This document shows positions 25,367 through 34,485 of a stretch of 64,000 bases of DNA, piece after piece; within the stretch, counting starts at the first letter, position 1; each line of letters starts with the position of its first letter. Below the pieces are notes generated by a model. That model saw nothing but the letters and a program-made list of their open reading frames with translations, did not search any database and was not told where the DNA came from. The stretch covers positions 62,001 through 126,000 of the forward strand of contig JAKLIF010000004.1 of assembly GCA_022709755.1 (NCBI GenBank), in the 5' to 3' direction. The position numbers and the translations under genes were made by a program. This stretch comes from Elusimicrobiota bacterium (GTDB lineage Bacteria; Elusimicrobiota; Elusimicrobia; FEN-1173; JAKLIF01).

Positions 25367-26275
25367 ATGCTCGTCAAATTCTGGGGCGTCCGGGGATCCA
25401 TCGCCACGCCGGGACAAGACACCGTGCAATACGGCGGGAACACCGCCTGCGTGGAAGTCAGCGACGGCACCTCCCTGCTCATCCTCGATGCCGGCACCGG
25501 GATCCGCCCTCTGGGAACGGACCTCATCACCCGGTTCCCCAAAGGGACCAAGATCAACGCCCACATCCTCCTGTCCCATTTCCATCTGGACCACATCCTC
25601 GGTTTCCCCTTCTTCGTCCCGGCCTACAACAAGAACAACGCCCTGTCCATCTACGGGTGCGAGGGTGCCGGAAAGAAACTGGAGAACGTCTTCATCGGGC
25701 AGATGGCCCCCGAATATTTCCCCGTCACCATCAAGGAGATGCCCGCGGAAATGAAGTTCGTCCAACTCGGGACGAGGCCGATCGAGATCAACGGGTTCAA
25801 AGTCTCCCCGACGTATGTCAACCATCCCGGTCTGACCCTGGGATACCGCATCGAACACGGCGAGTCCAAGGTGGCCTACATCACCGACCACGAGCCCTAT
25901 CGCTATCTGCTCCGTCAACACGCCGGCACGCAACCCATTTTTGACGGCATCGAGAACGGCCCCGAGATCCTTGGAAAAGAGGACCGGAACCTGGTGGAGT
26001 TCGTCAAAGGGGTGGACGTGCTCATCCACGACGCCCAGTATACGTTCGAGGAATACAAGTCCCACCTCAGTTGGGGCCATAGTTTTTACGAATACGCCAT
26101 CCAAATCGCCCTCGAAGCCGACGTGAAGAATCTCGTCTTCTTCCATCACGACCCCATGCGTTCCGACCGGCAGATCCATGAGCTGATGCAATATTGTCAG
26201 AATTTCGCCCAAAAGAAAAACCCGGCGCTGAAGCTCTATGCGGCCTGGGAAGGTCTTGAGATCAACCTGCCCTGA
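25367..26275 (+). CDS. MBL-fold metal-dependent hydrolase
   Basis: 302 aa, cytoplasmic. Begins LVKFWGVRGSIATPGQDT, then YGGNTACVEV and LILDAGTGIRPLG, and the metal motif HxHxDH in LLSHFHLDHILGFPFF. Further ligands are a His in SPTYVNHPG, Asp in AYITDHEP and His in NLVFFHHDPMRSDRQI. This is the COG1235-like group (related to RNase Z and phosphodiesterases), and some members hydrolyse cyclic nucleotides. Substrate unknown. It is cotranscribed with the receiver protein, a pairing seen in other bacteria as signalling modules. Confidence 0.85.
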   Translation: MLVKFWGVRGSIATPGQDTVQYGGNTACVEVSDGTSLLILDAGTGIRPLGTDLITRFPKGTKINAHILLSHFHLDHILGFPFFVPAYNKNNALSIYGCEGAGKKLENVFIGQMAPEYFPVTIKEMPAEMKFVQLGTRPIEINGFKVSPTYVNHPGLTLGYRIEHGESKVAYITDHEPYRYLLRQHAGTQPIFDGIENGPEILGKEDRNLVEFVKGVDVLIHDAQYTFEEYKSHLSWGHSFYEYAIQIALEADVKNLVFFHHDPMRSDRQIHELMQYCQNFAQKKNPALKLYAAWEGLEINLP

Positions 26276-26280
26276 CCGCG

Positions 26281-27093
26281 TTGTCCCGTCTCGCTCCTCT
26301 TTTCTCAATGCCGACACCTTCTCCTTCTGAAAAACGAAATCGACCGTTCTTCATCCGATGGGGCCGGATCATCGCCTGTGTCTCTCTGTTCGGTGTCGCG
26401 GTGACACGCTCCTCTTTCGCCGAAAACGTCACCATCGAATGGTTCGGACAGTCCTGTGTGCTCGTCACCACTCCCGACAACGTCAAGATACTAATGGACC
26501 CCATCCCGTCCGGTCTCGGATTCGAGCCGCCGCACGTCAAAGCCGACGTGGTCACCATCAGCCATGAACACAACGACCACTCCTCGGTGGCCTCCGCCCA
26601 GGGAAAATATTCCCTCCTCCGGGGACTCTACCCCGACGCCAACGAATGGAACAAGGTGGATTTTTCCATCGGAGACGCGCACCTGTTCAACGTGGCGTCC
26701 TACCACGACAACCAGCAAGGGATCCAACGGGGACTCAACAGCATCTTCGTGATCGAACTTCCCAATTTCAAGCTGGCCCACCTGGGAGACCTGGGGCACG
26801 TCCTGGAGGAGGCCCAGATACAGGCGTTGCGCGGTTGCGACGTCCTTCTGATCCCGGCCGGAGGCGCCTACACCCTCTCTCCCGCCGATGCGGACAAAGT
26901 GGTCACCCAGCTCCAGCCCCGTTCCATCGTCATTCCCATGCATTACAAGACGGGCCAGGCCGCCATGAAGGAACTCGGCACCGTGGACGCGTTCCTCCGG
27001 AACAAGAACGTGGTCAGAGTCCCGGGCCGAACCTACAAATTCGACCTGTCATCCCCCCCCCTCCTCCGCACCTACGTCGTATTGACCCCGTAA
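26281..27093 (+). CDS. Exported UlaG-like MBL-fold hydrolase
   Basis: 270 aa. The start is uncertain: TTG at 26281, or ATG at 26308, which gives a signal peptide with basic residues then WGRIIACVSLFGVAVTRSSFA. The mature part is a UlaG/L-ascorbate lactonase-like MBL fold: TIEWFGQSCVLVTTP, ILMDP, VVTISHEHNDHSS (metal motif HxHxDH), LAHLGDLGHVL, DVLLIPAGGAYTL, VIPMHYKT. Probably periplasmic. Third gene of the receiver-MBL operon, 5 bp after the second. Substrate unknown. Confidence 0.8.
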   Translation: MSRLAPLFSMPTPSPSEKRNRPFFIRWGRIIACVSLFGVAVTRSSFAENVTIEWFGQSCVLVTTPDNVKILMDPIPSGLGFEPPHVKADVVTISHEHNDHSSVASAQGKYSLLRGLYPDANEWNKVDFSIGDAHLFNVASYHDNQQGIQRGLNSIFVIELPNFKLAHLGDLGHVLEEAQIQALRGCDVLLIPAGGAYTLSPADADKVVTQLQPRSIVIPMHYKTGQAAMKELGTVDAFLRNKNVVRVPGRTYKFDLSSPPLLRTYVVLTP

Positions 27094-27102
27094 CTCCCCA
27101 AT

Positions 27103-27131
27103 AAAAAAGCCGCCCCGTTGAAAGGGCGGCT
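27103..27131 (-). terminator. Rho-independent terminator of serA
   Basis: On the minus strand, AGCCGCCC-N8-GGGCGGCT (27131-27108) is followed by TTTTTATT. It lies between the convergent MBL and serA genes; the plus side lacks a T-run. Confidence 0.85.
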
Positions 27132-27158
27132 CGTGTCTCTTCAGAACCCGCTGAGAAA

Positions 27159-28346
27159 TTACTTCAAGCTGACCTGCATGATGTTCTTGTCCTTGCCGAT
27201 CTGCGCGAGTATTTCCGCGGACGGCTCCGAATCCAGGAGGAGTGTGCAACTGGCGGCGGTGCCGCCGGTGAAGATCGTGTTCTCCATCTCCTCGATGTTC
27301 ACGTCAGCTTCGCGCAACCGGTCCAGCACGCCGGCCATCACGCCGACCTTGTTGAAATGCCGCACGACCAAGGTCTTTTTGGCCGTGGTCTCTTTCCGGA
27401 TGTTCACCGTGTTCTCCGGTTTTCCCTTCTCCTTATAGCTACGGACGATCTCCACCACGTGGGCGGCGATGGCCTCGGAGGCCTGTTCCGTCGACGCGCC
27501 GATGTGCGGCGTGCCGACCGTCATCGCGGCCAGCTCCGTATCCTTGAACTCCGCTTCTCCGCCGGCCGGTTCGCCCTCATAGACGTCGAGGCCCACGCGC
27601 AGGTTCTTCTCCTTGATGGCCTTCTTGAGAGCCGCGGTGTCGACCACTTCGCCCCTCGAAGTATTGATCAGGATGGCGCCGTTCTTCATCTTCGATAAAA
27701 ACGACTCGTTCACCAATTTCGTGGTCTCCGGTTTGGCGGCCAAGTGGATGGAGACCGCGTCGGATTGGATGGCCACGTCCAGCGGGGTGGCGCAGAAGAT
27801 GACGCCCAGCGCCTCGGCCTTTTCCTTGGACAGGCTGCGAGACCACGCGGCCACTTTCATGTTCATCCCCTGGGCGATCTTGGTCACCGCTTTGCCGATG
27901 GAACCCACCCCGAGGATACCCAACGTGCGGTCCTTGAGCCCGAACGCCTTCTCATATTCCTTCTTCCGCCATTTACCGGCCTGCAGGTCGCGGGAGGCCT
28001 GAGCGATCCGTCGATCGGCGGCGATCAGGAGCCCGATGGCCAACTCCGCCACCGCATCGGTGTTTCGTCCCGGGCAATTGGCGACATGGACGCCGTGGCT
28101 GCTGGCGGTCTCGAGGTCGATGGTATTGACCCCGGCGCCGGCCCGGATGATGAGGGACAGGGAGGCTCCCGCTTCGATGGTCTTTTTATTGACCTTGGTC
28201 GACCGGACGATCAGCACTTCGAAATCCTTGATGGCTCCGGGAAGATCATTCTCCGTCAAGTCCGCCTGGACCGACACCGCCCCCCCCAACTTCTCCAACT
28301 CCTTCACCACTCCCGACGACATCTTATCCGCGATCAATATCTTCAT
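27159..28346 (-). CDS. serA: D-3-phosphoglycerate dehydrogenase-type oxidoreductase
   Basis: 395 aa. Catalyses NAD-dependent oxidation of 3-phosphoglycerate, the first step of serine synthesis. D-2-hydroxyacid dehydrogenase body (about 1-305): IRAGAGVNTIDLETASS, NAD-binding LGILGVGSIGKAV, catalytic Arg in INTSRGEVVDTAALKKA, Glu in VYEGEPAG, His in TPHIGASTEQA. The C-terminal ACT domain (about 325-395; VVRHFNKVGVMAGVLDRL) gives probable serine feedback. It has an AGGAGG ribosome site and its own terminator. It lacks the extra substrate-binding domain of long (about 525 aa) SerA proteins. Confidence 0.9.
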   Translation of the reverse strand: MKILIADKMSSGVVKELEKLGGAVSVQADLTENDLPGAIKDFEVLIVRSTKVNKKTIEAGASLSLIIRAGAGVNTIDLETASSHGVHVANCPGRNTDAVAELAIGLLIAADRRIAQASRDLQAGKWRKKEYEKAFGLKDRTLGILGVGSIGKAVTKIAQGMNMKVAAWSRSLSKEKAEALGVIFCATPLDVAIQSDAVSIHLAAKPETTKLVNESFLSKMKNGAILINTSRGEVVDTAALKKAIKEKNLRVGLDVYEGEPAGGEAEFKDTELAAMTVGTPHIGASTEQASEAIAAHVVEIVRSYKEKGKPENTVNIRKETTAKKTLVVRHFNKVGVMAGVLDRLREADVNIEEMENTIFTGGTAASCTLLLDSEPSAEILAQIGKDKNIMQVSLK

Positions 28347-28408
28347 AACCGTCCTCCTGTCTCCTCTACATGGATTTTCCTCATCAAAACGTTCCTTGGA
28401 ACGGACTT

Positions 28409-31249
28409 CTAAACCAGCACCGCCAGATGGCCTTTCAACCGCTTCAGTTTGGACTGGACGTCGAGGAGTCTTTCCCGGGTCTTCTCCACTTCGGCGGAAG
28501 GGGCTTTCTCCAGGAATTCCCTGTTCTCCAATCTCTGCGTCACGCGGCCGACGTCCGTCTCCAGCAAGCCGATCTCCTTTTCGATCCGTTTGCGTTCCTT
28601 CTCAAAATCGATCAAGCCCCCCACCGGGATGAAAATCTCGAGCGGCCCGACCACCGCCGAGGCCGACTGGGCCGGACGGACCGTCGTCTCGTCGGAGCGG
28701 ATGGACGCGACCTTGGCCAACCGTTGAATGACGATCTCGTGGCTCTTCAAAAGGGTCTTCGCGGACTCAGCCATCCCGTTGACAGCGCCGAACCGCACCA
28801 CCATATCCACGGTCTTGGCGATCGGCACGTTCATCTCGGACCGGATCGTGCGGACGGACGTGATCAAATCCATGAGGAACCCCATCGATCGGGGCACCTC
28901 GTCGCCTGTTTCCTCGGCGGAAGGGGACCCCGTGAAGGACGCCGTCATCAGACTGACCGTGTCCCCGACGGGCTGTCCGGTGGTCTGACGGAACGACTGC
29001 CAGAGTTCCTCGGTGATGAACGGCATGATCGGGTGCAAGGCCCGGAGGACCCCGTCGAGCGTCTCGACCAGAGTCTGTTGGGCGGCGCGGCGACCGGGAT
29101 GGGCGCGGTCTTGAAGACGGATCTTGGCCATCTCGATGTACCAATCGCAGAACTCGTTCCAGAAAAAGGCGTAGAGCCGGCGAGCGGCGGCCGAGATGTC
29201 GTACTGCCCCAGCAATTCGTCGACGGCGCCGACCGTCTCGGCGCATCGACGGCGGATCCACCGGTCGGCCAGGTCGCGCGTCGCCAGAGGGATGTCCGCC
29301 GGGGTGTAATCCTCCAGGTTCATCAGGACGAACCGGGAGGCGTTCCATATCTTGTTGGCAAAATTCCGGGCCGCCAGGAAATTCTCGTCGGACAACTGCA
29401 TGTCGCGACCCGGCACCGCGGAGGTGGCCAAGGAGAAACGGAGAGCGTCGGCCCCGTATTTCTTGATGACGTCCAGCGGGTCGATCACGTTGCCGAGGGA
29501 TTTGGACATCTTCTTCCCCTGTTTATCACGGACGATCCCGTGAACGAACACGTGGCGAAAAGGGACTTCGCTGGCCAGCTCTTCCCCCATCATCACCATG
29601 CGGGCCACCCACAAATAGAGGATCTCATGCCCGGTGACGAGCACGGAGGTCGGATAGTAATAGTCCTGAGGCGCGAGGTCCTTGCTCTCGATCACGGTCC
29701 CCTCGGGAGGCGGCGGCGTCCGTTGACGCGGCCCGGTCCATCCAAAAACGGAGAACGGCCAGAGAGCGGATGAGAACCATGTGTCCAGCACGTCGGGATC
29801 GCGGATGATCTCTTCCCGGCCGCAATGCGGGCAGACGATGGGTTCCTGGACGCGGACGATGGGTTCGCCGGACGAGTTGCGGAGGATCATCTTGGCCGTC
29901 TCCCCCTTGAAACCGGGGTCTTTGGCCAGCAGTTGGAGCTGTTCCTCGGTGAACTGGCTGCAGTTGAGGCAATACCAGACGGGGATCTTGTGTCCCCACC
30001 AGATCTGACGGGACACGCACCAGTCGCGGTTGTGGTCCAGCCACTGGAGATACGGTTTCTCCCACGATTCCGGGAAGATCCTGACGCGACCGTTGCGCGT
30101 GGATTGAGCCGCGCGCCCGGCCAGCCCGCCGGTCGTCTTCAGGAACCATTGGGTGGACTCCAGCGGTTCGATGATGCTGTCACACCGGTAGCACACGGCC
30201 ACGGAATGACGATACGGGTCCTCTTTTTCCATCAGACCGAGTTCGGTCAGATCGTTCACCACGTTCCGACGGCATTCCGCCAGGGACTGGCCCGCGTAAC
30301 GGCCGGCCCGGTCGGTCATGCGGGCGTTGAACCCGATCACCATCTCGTGAGGGAGACGGTGACGCTGGGCGATCTCGAAGTCGGCCTGATCGTGGGACGG
30401 CGTCACCTTCACGGCGCCGGTCCCGAACGTCGGGTCCACCGCCGGGTCGGCCACGATCGGGATCTCGCGGTTCATGAGCGGGAGGATCAGGATCTTTCCG
30501 ATGACGTCCTTGTAGCGCGGATCGTCGGGGTGCACGGCCACGGCCGTATCGCCGAGCATGGTCTCGGGGCGCGTGGTGGCCACCACCACGCAGTTGGAAG
30601 AACCTTCCGGAAGGGGTTGATCGGGGCGGAACGGATAGCGGATGTGCCACAACCGTCCGTCGCGCTCGACGTGTTCCACTTCGATGTCCGCCAAGGCCGT
30701 GTCGCACCGGCAGCACCAGTTGACCAGCCGTGTGCCGCGATAGAGCATGTGACGCTGATACAGCTCGACGAAGGCGGCGGTAACGGCCCGGCTGTGCTGG
30801 TCGTCCATCGTGAAACGGGTCCGGGTCCAATCGCAGCCGCATCCCAGTTTCCTCAGTTGGCGGAGGATCTGGTCACCCGCCTCGCGCCGCCAGTTCCACA
30901 TATATTCCAGGAATTTTTCACGGCCCAGGTCGTGACGGGTCTTCTTCTCCTTGGCCAAAAGCCGTTCCACCACGTTCTGCGTGGCGATCCCGCCGTGGTC
31001 GGTCCCGGGGACCCAGACGGTGTTGTCTCCCCGCATCTTGCGCCATCGGATCAGGACATCCTGCAGGGTATTGTTGAGGGCATGCCCCATGTGGAGGGCC
31101 CCCGTCACGTTGGGCGGCGGAATGACGATGGAGAAGGGCTTCTTCTGTGCGTCGGGGGACGAGGTGAAAAAACCGTTCTTCTCCCAGACCTCATACCATT
31201 TGTTCTCCGGGACCTCCGGATTATAAACGCTGTTCAATTCGATTTTCAT
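28409..31249 (-). CDS. valS: Valyl-tRNA synthetase
   Basis: 946 aa from ATG at 31249 (MKIELNSVYNPEVPENKWY), where homology begins. Class I aminoacyl-tRNA synthetase: HIGH-type motif in PPPNVTGALHMGHALNN, editing domain (about 200-400; TTRPETMLGDTAVAVHPDD), KMSKS in KKMSKSLGNVIDPLDVI, an anticodon-binding domain, and a C-terminal coiled-coil arm (about 880-946; FEKERKRIEKEIGLLE) typical of ValS. Full length with no gaps. It lies 62 bp upstream of serA. Confidence 0.97.
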   Translation of the reverse strand: MKIELNSVYNPEVPENKWYEVWEKNGFFTSSPDAQKKPFSIVIPPPNVTGALHMGHALNNTLQDVLIRWRKMRGDNTVWVPGTDHGGIATQNVVERLLAKEKKTRHDLGREKFLEYMWNWRREAGDQILRQLRKLGCGCDWTRTRFTMDDQHSRAVTAAFVELYQRHMLYRGTRLVNWCCRCDTALADIEVEHVERDGRLWHIRYPFRPDQPLPEGSSNCVVVATTRPETMLGDTAVAVHPDDPRYKDVIGKILILPLMNREIPIVADPAVDPTFGTGAVKVTPSHDQADFEIAQRHRLPHEMVIGFNARMTDRAGRYAGQSLAECRRNVVNDLTELGLMEKEDPYRHSVAVCYRCDSIIEPLESTQWFLKTTGGLAGRAAQSTRNGRVRIFPESWEKPYLQWLDHNRDWCVSRQIWWGHKIPVWYCLNCSQFTEEQLQLLAKDPGFKGETAKMILRNSSGEPIVRVQEPIVCPHCGREEIIRDPDVLDTWFSSALWPFSVFGWTGPRQRTPPPPEGTVIESKDLAPQDYYYPTSVLVTGHEILYLWVARMVMMGEELASEVPFRHVFVHGIVRDKQGKKMSKSLGNVIDPLDVIKKYGADALRFSLATSAVPGRDMQLSDENFLAARNFANKIWNASRFVLMNLEDYTPADIPLATRDLADRWIRRRCAETVGAVDELLGQYDISAAARRLYAFFWNEFCDWYIEMAKIRLQDRAHPGRRAAQQTLVETLDGVLRALHPIMPFITEELWQSFRQTTGQPVGDTVSLMTASFTGSPSAEETGDEVPRSMGFLMDLITSVRTIRSEMNVPIAKTVDMVVRFGAVNGMAESAKTLLKSHEIVIQRLAKVASIRSDETTVRPAQSASAVVGPLEIFIPVGGLIDFEKERKRIEKEIGLLETDVGRVTQRLENREFLEKAPSAEVEKTRERLLDVQSKLKRLKGHLAVLV

Positions 31250-31349
31250 TCGTTCTCGGGCGGCGTATTTTCGTATATGACACAATTAGTAACTCGCCAA
31301 TCCTATCAAATTTCAACATTCCAAGTAAACGTTTAAGACGAGATATTCC

Positions 31350-31378
31350 TTGACATTCGTCGTCGTTTCTGGTAAAAA
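31350..31378 (+). promoter_or_regulatory. Candidate sigma70 promoter of the M23-bactofilin operon
   Basis: TTGACA (31350-31355), a 17-bp spacer and a weak -10 TAAAAA (31373-31378), 31 bp before the ATG at 31410. It lies in a short AT-rich gap after the divergent valS. Confidence 0.5.
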
Positions 31379-31409
31379 TTGACCTAATATTGCCAAAATA
31401 ATCGCTTTT

Positions 31410-32354
31410 ATGAACCAATTCTGGAAACATTGGAAGAAAGAGTTCTCCCGGCACATGACCATCATGGTCGTGCCGCACGGCATTGCCCGTCCCCGACAGC
31501 TCTCCTTCTCCATCCCCTTCATCTTCTTCCTCTTCTTTTGCTGGACGGGCCTGACGGCCTGGGCCGGTTATCTGGCCTCCCAACATTTCGACTATTGGCG
31601 TGTGAAAGCCGACGCCCATTTCCTCAAGCTGAAGGTGAACTATTTCGCCAGCGAGGTCAAACGGGCCCGCGAGATGCTCGACGAAGTCAAAGAGATCGAT
31701 TCCCAGCTCCGGAACTGGCTCCGCCTTGGGAGCCGTGAAGCCATCATCCAGAGCGACGACATCGGGCAGAAAGCTTCCGGAGGCCCTTCCGCCAACGACA
31801 TGGCCGACCTTCAGAAACTGCTGGACGGTCGCGTGTCCGAGATGAGCCTCCAAGAGGTGTCCCATCAGGTATCCATCCTCCGCACGGAGACGGAACGCCG
31901 CCTTCAGAGTTTTCGGGAGATCGTCGACAAGATCCAATACGAACGGAGTCTCTACCGCGCCACGCCGAGCATCTGGCCGTCGCCGGGATATCTGACCTCC
32001 CACTTCGGGCCGCGCCTCTCCCCCATCAACGGGCTGGAAGACTGGCACAAGGGAGTGGACGTGGCCGTTCCACCGGGCACCCCGATCCGCGCGACCGCCG
32101 ACGGTATCGTTCAGTTCGGCGGGTGGGCCGGCGGGTACGGCAAGCTGGTCGTGGTCAACCACGGGTTCGGCTACGCGACGCGCTATGGGCACAACAGACA
32201 GGTTTTAGTCAAACGGGGAGATAAGATCAAGCGGGGACAGATCATCGCCCTGGCCGGATCGACCGGCAACACCACGGGCCCCCATTGCCACTATGAAGTC
32301 TACTACATGGGCCGCTGCGTGAACCCCCGCCGGTTCATGAGATACAGAGGCTAA
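31410..32354 (+). CDS. M23 family peptidoglycan endopeptidase
   Basis: 314 aa. An N-terminal cytoplasmic stub and one membrane helix (about 33-58) anchor it in the inner membrane. A periplasmic coiled coil (about 65-180) and a LytM/M23 domain (about 190-310) follow, with zinc ligands H and D in DWHKGVDVAVPPG and H-x-H in TTGPHCHYEVYYMG; the TSHFGPRLSP start of the domain is intact. It should cleave peptide cross-links. The next gene is a bactofilin, 14 bp on, the known shape-control pairing. Confidence 0.93.
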   Translation: MNQFWKHWKKEFSRHMTIMVVPHGIARPRQLSFSIPFIFFLFFCWTGLTAWAGYLASQHFDYWRVKADAHFLKLKVNYFASEVKRAREMLDEVKEIDSQLRNWLRLGSREAIIQSDDIGQKASGGPSANDMADLQKLLDGRVSEMSLQEVSHQVSILRTETERRLQSFREIVDKIQYERSLYRATPSIWPSPGYLTSHFGPRLSPINGLEDWHKGVDVAVPPGTPIRATADGIVQFGGWAGGYGKLVVVNHGFGYATRYGHNRQVLVKRGDKIKRGQIIALAGSTGNTTGPHCHYEVYYMGRCVNPRRFMRYRG

Positions 32355-32368
32355 CACAGGAGGCCGTC

Positions 32369-32770
32369 ATGTTCGGAAAAGATGCGAAATCTGTCGATGC
32401 GAAATTGGAGACCGTGTTGGGAGTGGAGACCCATTTTCAGGGGACCATCCGATCCAAGGGATCCATCCGAGTGGACGGGCATGTGGAAGGCGGCATTTCA
32501 GCCGAGGGAGTCATCGTGGGCGAGAGCGGGCAGGTCCAGGGAGACATGACGGCCAAGACCGTGATCATCGGCGGAAAAGTAACCGGCAACATCGTCGCCG
32601 CGGAAAGCCTGGAACTCCAGCCCCGCAGTCAGGTTTTCGGAGATATCCGCACGTCGCAGTTGGGCATCGCGGAAGGAGCTGTTTTCGAAGGAAATTGCGT
32701 CATGACCACGGAGAAGACCAAGGTCATCGAGATGGACGAGGTCATGAAGAAGGCCTCTCCCCACCCTTAA
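32369..32770 (+). CDS. Bactofilin
   Basis: 133 aa from ATG with AGGAGG 6 nt upstream. The central beta-helix (about 18-115) has the repeating hydrophobic/Gly pattern of bactofilins (IRSKGSIRVDGHVEGGI, VIVGESGQVQGDMTAKTV, LELQPRSQVFGDIRTSQL), flanked by short unordered tails. Bactofilins polymerise without nucleotide and localise cell-wall enzymes. The adjacent M23 peptidase is the likely client, acting in cell shape. Confidence 0.93.
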   Translation: MFGKDAKSVDAKLETVLGVETHFQGTIRSKGSIRVDGHVEGGISAEGVIVGESGQVQGDMTAKTVIIGGKVTGNIVAAESLELQPRSQVFGDIRTSQLGIAEGAVFEGNCVMTTEKTKVIEMDEVMKKASPHP

Positions 32771-32780
32771 TCCCGCTTCC

Positions 32781-33680
32781 TCAAGTCAGCAGCCACGCCA
32801 TCAGTGGAATCGTCACCGCGCTCAGCGCGGTCCCCCATGTCACCATGGCGGCCGCGAATTCCGGGTCGCTCTCGAACTTCTCAGCCAAAAGATAGGTATT
32901 GACCGCCGACGGCATCCCGGCCGTCAGCACCAGCACGTTCCGTTCCATCCCCGTCAAACCCAACAACACCGCGAATCCCCATCCCCACAGCATCCCGCCG
33001 CCCATCCGGGCGAGCGTTCCGGCGCCGACCAACTGCCAAGACCCCGTTTTCAACCGGGCCATGCGGACTCCGACGAAAAAAAGCATGAACGGCAGGACGG
33101 TCAGCCCCAACCCCCTGGACACTTGGGACATGACCGGCGGACACGGAACGACCCTGTTCAAGATCCATCCAGCCGCCGTCGCATAGAGGATGGGGAGGCC
33201 GAACAGTTCTCCCCAAAGGCCTTTGTCCGGACGCCGGACCCACCACACGCCGAGCGAAAAATTGATGATCGTCATGACGATGTTGAAGACGATGGTGACG
33301 ACCCCGCCCTCTGTCCCGAACAACAGGGTGTTCACGGGAAGCCCCAGATAGAGCGAGTTCATGAACACCACCGGCAGGCAGACGTTTCGGAAAGCCACCT
33401 GAAAGCCACGGGCCAGAACCAACGCCAGGAGAGCGCAGCCGAACGTCATCCCCGCCGTCGCCATGATCAGGCGGCCCGACTCCGCCCACCTCACGCGGCT
33501 CTCCCACATCATCAGGAACACCAGCATCGGGACCAACCCATAGACCGCCACAGCGACAAAAACGTTCAGGGCCTTTTCGACGCGCGACGCCCAGAACCGG
33601 CCGACCAGCCAGCCGCACACCACGTAGACGAACACGCGCAGCCAGAGCTTCGATACGATCACGAAGAGTTCCGATTCCAT
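32781..33680 (-). CDS. AEC family (auxin efflux carrier-like) permease
   Basis: 299 aa from ATG at 33680, with GAGGT 5 nt upstream. About ten membrane segments. Family-typical stretches include the paired N-terminal helices, VFMNSLYLGLPVNTLLFGTE (a helix 4 region of the NxxxxGxP kind), MLFFVGVRM and the C-terminal AGMPSAVNTYLLAEKF-FESDPEFAAAMVTWGT block. Bacterial AEC proteins move malate or other organic anions; the substrate here is unknown. It is convergent with the bactofilin gene, 10 bp away. Confidence 0.85.
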   Translation of the reverse strand: MESELFVIVSKLWLRVFVYVVCGWLVGRFWASRVEKALNVFVAVAVYGLVPMLVFLMMWESRVRWAESGRLIMATAGMTFGCALLALVLARGFQVAFRNVCLPVVFMNSLYLGLPVNTLLFGTEGGVVTIVFNIVMTIINFSLGVWWVRRPDKGLWGELFGLPILYATAAGWILNRVVPCPPVMSQVSRGLGLTVLPFMLFFVGVRMARLKTGSWQLVGAGTLARMGGGMLWGWGFAVLLGLTGMERNVLVLTAGMPSAVNTYLLAEKFESDPEFAAAMVTWGTALSAVTIPLMAWLLT

Positions 33681-33759
33681 CGTTGACCTCAGGATCCTTT
33701 CCGGGACGACAAACAATCCCCTTGTCAGAAAAACCGATTCGTCCTATAATACCACCACC

Positions 33760-34485
33760 ATGATGAAGTGGCTCCGAAAACACCGTTACACCATCTTCCT
33801 CATCACCACCGCCGGATTCGTCATCGGCGCGTTCATGGGGTTCGGCAGTTATTTCTTTTCGACTTCCCCTTACGACGCTGCGCTGACGGTCAACGGGAAG
33901 AAGATTTCCTACAAGACCTATCAGACCCGTTTCCACCAATATCTCAGCCAACAGCGGGACGAGAACGTCATCCTGACCGAGGAACGCACGAAGCAGATCA
34001 AACAGCAGGCGATCCAAGACCTCGTCCGGGAAGAGGTGTTCATCCAACAGGCCGAGAGATACGGGCTGGCCGTCACCGACAACGAGCTGGCCGCCTACAT
34101 CCAGAACTCAGCGGCTTTCCGGCGGGACAACAAATTCGACCAGCGGGCCTATTTCCAGGTGATACATCAGGTCCTGCGCACGACACCCGAAGAATTTGAG
34201 AAGGAACGACGCCGCGACATCCTCATCCAGAAACTCCAAACCTTGCTGGCCTCCACCATCAAGGTCACCGACGTGGAACTCAGCTGGCAACAGCAGAAGA
34301 TCGCGGCACTGAGCAAAGACCCCGAGGAACGCAAGATGGCCATGGAGAAACCCAACGAACTCCGGAACAAGATGCGGCAGGAACAGATCAACCACGTCTT
34401 CCAGGAATGGCTAACCCAGCTGAACAACCAGCTGAAGGTTCAGGTCTTCATCGACAAATGGGAACGACGGGGAGAAGGAGCATAA
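33760..34485 (+). CDS. SurA_N/PpiD-like membrane-anchored chaperone without PPIase domain
   Basis: 241 aa. A signal-anchor helix at about 9-32 (YTIFLITTAGFVIGAFMGFG), then a SurA_N-type helical domain (about 40-165): ALTVNGKKISYKTYQTRF, VREEVFIQQAERYGLAVTD, FRRDNKFDQRAYFQVI and TTPEEFEKERRRDILIQKL match PpiD/SurA N-terminal helices. No parvulin domain follows; the C-terminus is a short helical tail. Probably a periplasmic folding factor. The last 46 bp overlap the convergent maf gene. Confidence 0.75.
   Translation: MMKWLRKHRYTIFLITTAGFVIGAFMGFGSYFFSTSPYDAALTVNGKKISYKTYQTRFHQYLSQQRDENVILTEERTKQIKQQAIQDLVREEVFIQQAERYGLAVTDNELAAYIQNSAAFRRDNKFDQRAYFQVIHQVLRTTPEEFEKERRRDILIQKLQTLLASTIKVTDVELSWQQQKIAALSKDPEERKMAMEKPNELRNKMRQEQINHVFQEWLTQLNNQLKVQVFIDKWERRGEGA

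Noticed and set aside
25064-26317. 417-codon minus-strand frame opposite the receiver and MBL genes
   Set aside because: Both plus-strand genes have strong family motifs and a promoter; the antisense frame has none.
29825-31336. 503-codon frame opposite valS
   Set aside because: Shadow of a conserved synthetase; no family features.
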